Origin: Deltaproteobacteria bacterium
Lineage (GTDB): Bacteria; Bdellovibrionota; JACOXK01; 2-02-FULL-40-11
Direction of reading: 5' to 3'
Assembly: GCA_016193165.1 (NCBI GenBank)
Contig: JACPST010000008.1
Coordinates: 5,453 to 11,200 of the forward strand
Length of the DNA stretch: 5,748 bases
Shown here piece by piece: positions 1 to 5,748 of this stretch. The notes beneath the pieces are model-generated. The model saw only the letters and a program-made list of their open reading frames with translations, was not told the origin of the DNA and searched no databases. Each line of letters starts with the position of its first letter. Position 1 is the stretch's first letter. The translations under genes were made by a program, and so were the position numbers.

Positions 1-3000
1 TCCCTTTGATACGCTTTCCCCTCACCCCGATCAAGTGGTTGAAAGGATAGAAATTCTGTATCGACTTCTTCAATCAAAAAATCTTTGCGTCCTTACAACT
101 ATCGAAGCTCTTTTCCAGCGGGTTATCCCTCAAGAAATTCTCATTGAACAAACGCTTTTTTTGAAAAAAGGCCAAGAATTTCAACGGGAACTTCTTTTTC
201 AAAAGCTTATGGAAAATGGCTACAGCAAAGTTTCAAGCGTGGAGGACCGGGGGACTTGGAGTCACCGAGGAGGGATTGTAGATATTTTTCCTCCTTTGAC
301 CCCGGCACCTTTTCGACTTGAATTTGTAGGTGATGAAATTGAAACTCTTCGAACCTTTGATCCAGCTACGCAGAGATCTTTAGAACTATCGATAGAAGAA
401 GTTGTAATTTTGCCAGTACGGGAAATCATTTATACAGATCAAACCGTTTTAAGAGCCCAGGCAGAGGTTAAGAGGGCGGCAGATGAAACGGCGATTCAAA
501 AATCTACTCGAGATCACATTTTAGAGTATTTAGAGAATAAAATTTATTTTTCCGGGATCGACGCTTTTCTTCCTTTTTTCTACCCCAAATTAGAAACTCT
601 ATTTGATGTTTTTTCAGAAACCTTCGATGTTTTTTATTTAGACCAGGGGGTTCTTCAAAGAAAATCTCAAGAGTTTCAAAAAGAATGCGGGCTCGATTAT
701 CAAAAAGCGCTGGAAGAGGGACGACTCTCTTGTGAGGTTCAAAGCCTTTATCTTTCATCTGAAGAGCTTTTCTCTCATCTCACGCCTCAAAAATATTGGA
801 ATGTGACGGATCTGGAGCTTATGACCCAAGGGTCGATGACCCAAACTTCTTTTTCTCTCCAAATTAAGACTAATGAGGATATTCGTCACAATATAAAGAA
901 AATGAAAATGACCAGTCTTGAGATTTTGGAACCTTTGGCCAGACAACTCAAAACATGGCGAAGTGAGGGACAAACGATTTTTTTTAGTGCCAATACGCAA
1001 ACACAGCTGAAGCGTTTCCAAGAACTTTTTTCTCATTATGGACTTCATTTTTTAATGATGGAAAACTTTTCTTTTGAAAAATTGAAAGCGCTTAAAAAAG
1101 ATCCTTCCTTTTTTTCTTACGAGGTGCTTTTGGTTTTAGGATCTTTGTCCTCAGGATTTCAGTTTTCAGATGAAAAGATAATTTTTATTACAGAAGGAGA
1201 AATCTTTGGTCAGCGAAAACACATTCATCAACCCCATGCCTCTAAAAAAGGGGCATTTATTACAAATCTTTCTGAGCTCAACATGGGAGATGCTGTTGTG
1301 CATAGCGATCATGGGATTGGTCTTTACCGAGGGTTAGAGCGATTGCATTTGGGCGGCAGTATCAATGACACTATGCTCATCGAATATGCCGATAAAGATA
1401 AACTCTATGTGCCTTTATATCGGTTAAATGTCATCCAGCGCTATGTGGGGAGTCAAAAAGAGCATCTTCATTTGGACAAACTGGGAGGGATGCAGTGGGA
1501 TAAAACGAAAAAAAGAGCCAAAAAACTTATCGAAGAAATTGCTCATGAACTTTTGGAAATTTATGCTGCCAGAAAAGCCCACTTGGGATTTTCTTTTAGT
1601 CCCCCGGATTCTTACTTCCATGAACTTGAAGCCACTTTCCCCTATGATGAGACACCCGATCAATTGAAGACCATTGAAGAAATTCTTTCAGATATGTGTT
1701 CTTCAAAACCCATGGATCGTGTTGTGTGTGGAGATGTGGGCTATGGAAAAACAGAGGTAGCCATTCGGGCCGCGTTTAAAGCCGTGATGGATAAAAAACA
1801 GGTGGCTGTACTTGCTCCCACAACTTTACTGGTGGAGCAACACACAAGGGTGTTTAAGGAACGACTCAAGCCATTTCCTGTGACGGTAGATTCGCTTTCT
1901 CGTTTTCGCAGACCCGCAGAACAAAAAGAAACTCTTCGGAAACTTAAAATAGGGGAAGTGGATATTATCATTGGAACTCATCGCCTTTTATCTCGAGATG
2001 TAGAGTTTGGAGACTTGGGTTTTTTAATTATTGATGAAGAACAGCGCTTTGGGGTGACACATAAAGAAAAAATTAAAAAGATGAAAAAAACTTTGGATGT
2101 TTTAACTCTTTCAGCCACACCCATTCCTCGGACGCTTCACATGGCTTTGTTGGGCATTCGAGATATCAGTATTATCAATACCCCTCCTCAAGATCGTCTT
2201 TCGATACGTACCTATGTGACAGAGTTTCAAGATCAGACGATTCGTGAGGCCATCTTGCAAGAAATTCGACGGGGAGGGCAGGTCTTTTTCATTCATAATC
2301 GAGTTGAAACGATTGCGCGGTTGGCTGGCCATCTTCAAAAACTGGTTCCGGAAGCAAAAATTCATTTTGCCCATGGACAAATGCCAGAATCTGCGATTGA
2401 AAAAATGATGCTCGATTTTCTCAGTAAAAAATTTAATGTGTTGGTGAGCACGACGATTATTGGGAGTGGCATTGATATTTCTTCAGCCAATACAATTCTT
2501 ATTGATCGGGCAGATACCTTTGGATTGGGAGAGCTGTATCAACTCAGAGGACGCGTGGGGCGGTCCCGCGATCGGGCCTATGCTTATCTTCTCATTCCTT
2601 CGGAAGAAAAATTGTCTCAAGATGCAAAGAAGCGGCTTTCTGTGATTCAAGGGGCACAAGAATTAGGTTCTGGATTTAAAATCGCAAGCCATGATCTTGA
2701 AATTCGAGGTGGGGGAAATATTTTAGGAAAAGATCAGTCCGGCCATATCGAGGCCATCGGGTTTGAGATGTATACCGATCTTTTAGAACAAACAGTTCGG
2801 GAATTAAAGGGAGAAATTCTTGAAAACGAAGTGGATCCAGAGCTTAATCTCAAGGTCGATGCGTACATTCCAGAGGACTATATGCCTGACATGAGTGATA
2901 AACTTTCTTTTTATCGTCAACTGTCATCCATTCAAGCCGAAGAAGAGCTTTCCGATATTGAAGCGGACATGCGGGATCGTTTTGGGCCGCCCCCCCCTGT

Positions 3001-3262
3001 TATTTTTAATTTATTTGAGGTGATGGCTGTAAAGTTTTACTTAAAGAAATTTAAAGTGCGTTCCATTGATGTGGGAAATCAAAAAGCTGTTTTTACTTTT
3101 TTAGATCAAACGCCCCTGTCTCCAGAGATGATGATTGAGATGGTTCAAAAAAATCCCAAACAATTTCAAATCAAACCGGGGAATAAATTTATCGCGATGA
3201 TAAGAAACTGGAAAGAAATTCTTCCCTTTGTGCGAGGATTATTGAATGAACAGTCTCAATAA
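1..3262 (+). CDS. mfd: Transcription-repair coupling factor Mfd (5' end outside window)
   Basis: Mfd is a cytoplasmic ATP-driven DNA translocase that pushes or removes RNA polymerase stalled at lesions and recruits UvrA for nucleotide excision repair. Domains seen in order: a UvrB-like N-terminal module (RGGIVDIFP and RLEFVGDEIETLRTFD, about 260-365); a weakly conserved linker region (about 800-1230); a CarD-like RNA polymerase-interacting domain (GDAVVHSDHGIGLYRG to LNVIQRYVG, about 1280-1450); a RecG-like SF2 motor with Q-motif-like FPYDETPDQ, Walker A GDVGYGKT (1730-1753), DEEQ box (2033-2044), SATPIPRT (2111-2134) and QLRGRVGRS (2540-2566); the TRG translocation motif region (about 2567-2750); and the C-terminal regulatory domain (about 2840-3200). 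All key motor residues look intact. The frame is open from base 2 (PFDTLSPHPDQVVER matches the Mfd N-terminal region around E. coli residues 78-90), so the GTG at 35 is an internal Val codon. About 1086 residues are visible, against roughly 1150 for the family. The 3' end overlaps the next gene. Confidence 0.98.
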   Translation, partial: PFDTLSPHPDQVVERIEILYRLLQSKNLCVLTTIEALFQRVIPQEILIEQTLFLKKGQEFQRELLFQKLMENGYSKVSSVEDRGTWSHRGGIVDIFPPLTPAPFRLEFVGDEIETLRTFDPATQRSLELSIEEVVILPVREIIYTDQTVLRAQAEVKRAADETAIQKSTRDHILEYLENKIYFSGIDAFLPFFYPKLETLFDVFSETFDVFYLDQGVLQRKSQEFQKECGLDYQKALEEGRLSCEVQSLYLSSEELFSHLTPQKYWNVTDLELMTQGSMTQTSFSLQIKTNEDIRHNIKKMKMTSLEILEPLARQLKTWRSEGQTIFFSANTQTQLKRFQELFSHYGLHFLMMENFSFEKLKALKKDPSFFSYEVLLVLGSLSSGFQFSDEKIIFITEGEIFGQRKHIHQPHASKKGAFITNLSELNMGDAVVHSDHGIGLYRGLERLHLGGSINDTMLIEYADKDKLYVPLYRLNVIQRYVGSQKEHLHLDKLGGMQWDKTKKRAKKLIEEIAHELLEIYAARKAHLGFSFSPPDSYFHELEATFPYDETPDQLKTIEEILSDMCSSKPMDRVVCGDVGYGKTEVAIRAAFKAVMDKKQVAVLAPTTLLVEQHTRVFKERLKPFPVTVDSLSRFRRPAEQKETLRKLKIGEVDIIIGTHRLLSRDVEFGDLGFLIIDEEQRFGVTHKEKIKKMKKTLDVLTLSATPIPRTLHMALLGIRDISIINTPPQDRLSIRTYVTEFQDQTIREAILQEIRRGGQVFFIHNRVETIARLAGHLQKLVPEAKIHFAHGQMPESAIEKMMLDFLSKKFNVLVSTTIIGSGIDISSANTILIDRADTFGLGELYQLRGRVGRSRDRAYAYLLIPSEEKLSQDAKKRLSVIQGAQELGSGFKIASHDLEIRGGGNILGKDQSGHIEAIGFEMYTDLLEQTVRELKGEILENEVDPELNLKVDAYIPEDYMPDMSDKLSFYRQLSSIQAEEELSDIEADMRDRFGPPPPVIFNLFEVMAVKFYLKKFKVRSIDVGNQKAVFTFLDQTPLSPEMMIEMVQKNPKQFQIKPGNKFIAMIRNWKEILPFVRGLLNEQSQ
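3234..3237 (+). promoter_or_regulatory. Shine-Dalgarno (GAGG) for the MATE gene, inside mfd
   Basis: GAGG lies 8 bases before the ATG at 3246, within the last codons of mfd. Its good spacing supports this ATG as the MATE start and shows that initiation takes place inside the end of the upstream coding region, which is typical of translationally coupled genes. Confidence 0.65.
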
Positions 3263-4589
3263 ACAAATCCTTCGCTTAGCCTGGCCTGTGATCTGGGGGC
3301 AGCTGGGCATGCTCGCCTTTGATTTGGTTGATGTCTTTTGGATTGCAAAATTGGGGACGGAAACTGTGGCTGGGGTGGCTGCAGCGGCTTTTTTAGATTG
3401 GGCGGTTTACTCTTTTATGGGGATTACGACCATAGGATGTGCAACGTTGGTCTCCCAGGCTGTTGGAGCCCAAAATCAAAAAGAGGCCTATGATGTATCT
3501 CGAGAATCCTTTCACTTAGGACTTTTGGTCTCTCTTTTTCTTCTTTTTGTATTGTGGTTTGGTGCTTCTTCTATTTTTCATTGGATGGGACTAGATTCCA
3601 AAGCCCATGCAGCGGCACTGGCTTATTATCAAGTTTTAATCCTTGGAACTCCTGTTTTTTTTGCTTTTATTTTGACAGGCCAAATCTTTAATGCCTATGG
3701 AGATACCAAAACCTCTAATCTTATTTTAACAGGAGCCATTGGTTTAAATGCGCTCTTAGATCCCTTTTTTATTTTTGGATGGGGGTCGTTTCCCAAGTGG
3801 GGTGCCTTTGGAGCGGCGTTTGCTACCCTTATCAGTTTTGCCGTGGGGATGGGCGTTCGACTCTATTTTCTACGCAAAAAAGGCTATGTGGATTCTTTAG
3901 CAACGTATGGAAAATTAAGTCAGGCTTATTTTTATCGCATTTTAAGTATTGGAATTCCCACCGCCTCTGCTCGCGTGATTTGGTCTTTGGTTTATCCTCT
4001 TCTTTCAACGCTCATCACCCCCTTTGGCATGAGTGCGATGGCGGCTTTGACGATGGCCCATCGCATCGAAGGTTTTGCCTATTGTACCGCCTATGGATTT
4101 TCTGTGGCTGTTTCAACCTTGGTGGGACAAAATATTGGAAGAAAAGATAGCCAAGCAGCAAGAGAGGTGGCTTATCAAGGAAAGCGTCTCATTACGTTTA
4201 TTTTACTGCCGATGAGCCTTGTTTTCTTAAGTGTTCCAGAACTTTTGATCAGCTTTGTTTCTTCAGATCCCGAGGTGATTTCTCATGGAGCTTCGTATTT
4301 AAGAATCATTGGGCTCTTGGAAGTTTTTTTGGGATGGGAGATGGTTTTTGAAGGTGGGTTTAATGGGGTCGGAGAGACCCGTCCTTATATGCTGATTTCT
4401 GTACCTTTGACCTTGGGGCGTTATCCTCTGGCGTATTTTTTGGTGAATGCATTGGGCGGAGGGATCCATTCTATCTGGTGGGCGATTTCGCTATCGACAT
4501 TGTCAAAAGGGATATGCTTAAATTTAGCATTTGAAAAGTTAAAGGCGTTTAAGGTAGACATACCCCATGCTTTCAAAACTCTATCGTAA
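3246..4589 (+). CDS. MATE family efflux transporter (Na+/H+-coupled antiporter)
   Basis: This is an inner-membrane antiporter of the multidrug and toxic compound extrusion family, 447 residues long as usual, with about 12 hydrophobic segments expected. The two MatE halves are visible as an internal repeat: LVSQAVGAQNQKEA (residues 68-81) pairs with TLVGQNIGRKDSQAA (291-305), and GDTKTSNLILTGAIGLNALL (152-171, followed by DPFFIFG) pairs with GETRPYMLISVPLTLGRYP (376-394). TM1 carries an Asp in LVDVFWIAKLG (D29), at the place of the conserved cation/drug-coupling Asp of the family. The presumed TM7 (about 235-262) has no acidic residue, unlike NorM-type proteins with a TM7 Glu, so a DinF-like or other subgroup is more likely than NorM. 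The start is supported by GAGG 8 bases upstream and by overlap with mfd (17 bases). The C-terminus overlaps the methyltransferase start. Substrate cannot be told from sequence; drugs, organic cations, or a metabolite or lipid-linked product are possible. Confidence 0.93.
   Translation: MNSLNKQILRLAWPVIWGQLGMLAFDLVDVFWIAKLGTETVAGVAAAAFLDWAVYSFMGITTIGCATLVSQAVGAQNQKEAYDVSRESFHLGLLVSLFLLFVLWFGASSIFHWMGLDSKAHAAALAYYQVLILGTPVFFAFILTGQIFNAYGDTKTSNLILTGAIGLNALLDPFFIFGWGSFPKWGAFGAAFATLISFAVGMGVRLYFLRKKGYVDSLATYGKLSQAYFYRILSIGIPTASARVIWSLVYPLLSTLITPFGMSAMAALTMAHRIEGFAYCTAYGFSVAVSTLVGQNIGRKDSQAAREVAYQGKRLITFILLPMSLVFLSVPELLISFVSSDPEVISHGASYLRIIGLLEVFLGWEMVFEGGFNGVGETRPYMLISVPLTLGRYPLAYFLVNALGGGIHSIWWAISLSTLSKGICLNLAFEKLKAFKVDIPHAFKTLS
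4551..4554 (+). promoter_or_regulatory. Weak Shine-Dalgarno-like AAGG for the methyltransferase gene
   Basis: AAGG sits 12 bases before the ATG at 4567, which is longer than the ideal spacing, and no better purine-rich site is closer. Initiation therefore probably depends on ribosomes finishing the overlapping MATE gene. The next in-frame ATG (4627) has no evident ribosome binding site. Confidence 0.35.
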
Positions 4590-5352
4590 AACGATACGAG
4601 CGCTCTTTCGTTATGATCCAACGTTTATGGACTGGTATCATCATCCTGCTTTTCAGGAAAGAGGCGCCTATTATTTAAAAAAAGTTTTTTCAGTCTTAGA
4701 TCAATTCCCGGAAGAAAAAAGAAACGATATAAAGATTGTGGATTTGGGGTGTCAGGCAGGAAGAATGACTATTCCAGTTTTACAAGCGGGGTTTACACAG
4801 ACTTTGGGCATTGATACTTCTGGTATGGCGCTTCGAGCTGCCCAAAGGACTCTTAAAAGCCTATCTTTAACAGGACAATTTAAGAAAATCGATTTGGCTC
4901 GTTATGTTGCTCAATGTCCCGCGTTAAGTGTAGATGCTATTATTAGTATTGAAACACTTTATTTGTGCCTCAATTTTAATCCGCTTATTCAAAATATTGC
5001 CCACATTTTAAAGCCAGGAGGATATTTAATCGCGACTTTTAAAACAAAATCTTATTTTTTTACAGAAGCGATTTTAAGAAATCAACTTGAAAGGGCCAGA
5101 TTTGTTCTTCATACTTCGGAAGGAGAGGTAAAAGATTTAGGGAAAAATTGGCAAAGTAAAAAAGAGCTTCTTCATCTTTTGGAAGCAAATGGGATTCAAT
5201 GTATTTCAAGTGATTTTTATTATCCATTTGATCCAAGGCAAATAAGCGTGAAAAAATATTTAGATCTTTATCCTCAAGATGAATCAAAGATAGATTTTTT
5301 GGATGATCAGGGAAGAGAAATCGTACTGATAGGAAAAAAAAATTATGTTTAG
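4567..5352 (+). CDS. Class I SAM-dependent methyltransferase, substrate unknown
   Basis: This 261-residue, probably soluble cytoplasmic protein has a Rossmann-type methyltransferase core. Motif I is VDLGCQAGR (residues 58-66), the ribose-binding acid is D83 in GIDTSG, a likely motif IV strand is VDAIISIETLYLCLN (122-136), and LKPGGYLIATF (148-158) is the usual strand following motif IV. The middle glycine of the SAM-binding loop (GxGxG) is replaced by Gln (G61-C-Q63-A-G65), a variant I believe is tolerated in some subgroups. The first about 50 residues form a basic, aromatic-rich helical lead-in (LYRKTIRALFRYDPTFMDWY), and the C-terminal about 90 residues are a cap I cannot assign. There is no signal peptide or clear membrane segment. 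The gene overlaps the MATE gene by 23 bases and the deacetylase gene by 8. With a polysaccharide deacetylase next to it, methylation of a sugar or lipid-linked glycan is a reasonable guess, but small-molecule (UbiE-like) or other substrates are equally open. Its 3' part is more AT-rich than mfd. Confidence 0.88.
   Translation: MLSKLYRKTIRALFRYDPTFMDWYHHPAFQERGAYYLKKVFSVLDQFPEEKRNDIKIVDLGCQAGRMTIPVLQAGFTQTLGIDTSGMALRAAQRTLKSLSLTGQFKKIDLARYVAQCPALSVDAIISIETLYLCLNFNPLIQNIAHILKPGGYLIATFKTKSYFFTEAILRNQLERARFVLHTSEGEVKDLGKNWQSKKELLHLLEANGIQCISSDFYYPFDPRQISVKKYLDLYPQDESKIDFLDDQGREIVLIGKKNYV
5331..5334 (+). promoter_or_regulatory. Shine-Dalgarno (AGGA) for the deacetylase gene
   Basis: AGGA ends 10 bases before the ATG at 5345, inside the last codons of the methyltransferase gene. 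The spacer is almost wholly a run of nine A (5334-5342), which should leave the site unstructured. It supports the 5345 start over the later ATG at 5378. Confidence 0.6.
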
Positions 5353-5748
5353 CAAAGCAAAGCATCTTCCGATTTTAATGTATCATTCGGTGGCCTTTTT
5401 ATTCGAATCACCTTTTCCAAATGCTGTGAGGATTCGGCCTTCTATTTTTGCCAAGCAAATACAGTATTTAAAGGATCATCGGTATCATGTAGTTGATTTG
5501 GATTTTCTTTTTCAATGGGTTATAGAGGGGAAAGAGCTTTCACCTAAGACCATCGCATTGACTTTAGATGATGGCTATTTGGATAATTATGTAAATGCGT
5601 ATCCTATTCTAAAATTTTATGGATTTCCTGCAACGGTGTTTTTGGTTACGAGAAACATTGGGCAAAATCCTAAATTTATGACGTGGGAGCAAGCTCGGGA
5701 AATGGAAAAAAATGGAATCCGATTTGGCAACCACACGGCTACCCATCT
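5345..5748 (+). CDS. Polysaccharide deacetylase family protein (CE4/NodB), 3' end outside window
   Basis: CE4 enzymes are metal-dependent hydrolases that remove N- or O-acetyl groups from glycans such as GlcNAc polymers, peptidoglycan, or lipid-linked sugars. I translated 134 codons from the ATG at 5345. The protein opens with LPILMYHSV (residues 8-16), the usual first strand of this family. It carries the catalytic motif TLDDGYLDN (73-81), where D75 is the expected general base and D76 a metal ligand. Next come FPATVFLV (94-101) and MTWEQAREMEKNGIRFGNHT (112-131), ending with the metal-binding pair H130 and H134 in NHTATH. All first-half active-site residues are therefore present; the later motifs lie beyond the window. 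The N-terminus has no hydrophobic signal segment, so a cytoplasmic enzyme acting on a precursor is more likely than a secreted one, unless the true start differs. It overlaps the methyltransferase stop by 8 bases and reads in the +1 frame relative to it. The exact substrate cannot be assigned. Confidence 0.92.
   Translation, partial: MFSKAKHLPILMYHSVAFLFESPFPNAVRIRPSIFAKQIQYLKDHRYHVVDLDFLFQWVIEGKELSPKTIALTLDDGYLDNYVNAYPILKFYGFPATVFLVTRNIGQNPKFMTWEQAREMEKNGIRFGNHTATH

Noticed and set aside
821..844. Direct repeat ATGACCCAA (821-829 and 836-844), encoding MTQ-GS-MTQ
   Set aside because: It is only nine bases, in frame, and in the poorly conserved linker part of mfd; it is most simply a small local duplication or chance with no sign of a functional element.
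1424..1667. Overlapping open frames on both strands within mfd, and similar short antisense frames at 504-1048, 1741-1971 and 2111-2380
   Set aside because: They lie wholly inside the conserved mfd frame, have low-complexity or unrecognisable translations and no convincing start signals; they are shadows of the real gene.
3779..4150. 123-codon alternative + strand frame inside the MATE gene
   Set aside because: The MATE frame here encodes conserved family motifs. The alternative protein is Cys/Trp/Phe-rich and looks like an out-of-frame reading.
4500..4530. Possible promoter TTGTCA ... TAGCAT before the methyltransferase gene
   Set aside because: The spacing is 19 bases, the -10 match is only partial, and it lies in coding sequence of an AT-rich region where such matches arise by chance; the gene overlap favours read-through transcription.
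3246..4589. Reading the transporter as a Wzx-type polysaccharide flippase because of its glycan-type neighbours
   Set aside because: The VGQNIG and DPFFIFG motifs and the paired MatE halves fit the MATE family well; nothing specific to Wzx is visible.
4421..4621. Antisense open frames across the MATE/methyltransferase junction and at 5060-5365
   Set aside because: They oppose well-supported genes, match no family I recognise and have no clear ribosome binding site.

Overview
This window looks like bacterial chromosome: ATG starts, recognisable Shine-Dalgarno sequences, the standard code, and four protein genes packed on the + strand with no intergenic DNA. Base composition is moderately AT-rich. 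The sequence does not fix the taxon. A full-length-type Mfd beside surface-glycan-type enzymes would suit many Gram-negative or uncultivated lineages, and I do not name one.

Layout. (1) Bases 1-3262 hold most of mfd, the transcription-repair coupling factor. Its reading frame is already open at base 1, and comparison with E. coli Mfd suggests about 75-80 N-terminal residues lie before the window. (2) Bases 3246-4589 hold a complete MATE-family multidrug/Na+(H+) antiporter, overlapping mfd by 17 bases. (3) Bases 4567-5352 hold a class I SAM-dependent methyltransferase of unknown substrate, overlapping the MATE gene by 23 bases. (4) From base 5345 to the window end runs the first half of a polysaccharide deacetylase-family (CE4/NodB) enzyme, overlapping the methyltransferase gene by 8 bases. 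It runs off the edge just after its metal-binding His motif.

The nested starts and stops imply one transcript with translational coupling. There is no promoter or terminator I can support, so the operon promoter should lie upstream of the window. Functionally the unit is mixed: DNA repair (Mfd), efflux (MATE), then two enzymes that could both act on a glycan or lipid-linked glycan. By spot count, the distal part of the methyltransferase gene is clearly more AT-rich than mfd or the MATE gene. This fits a passage from conserved core genes into a more accessory, possibly surface-polysaccharide, region.

I found no RNA gene, CRISPR array, mobile element or large repeat. I see no clear evidence of a novel multi-gene system here. 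The points most worth a second look are the gene order, the methyltransferase-deacetylase pair, an A9 tract at their junction, and a C8 tract inside mfd.
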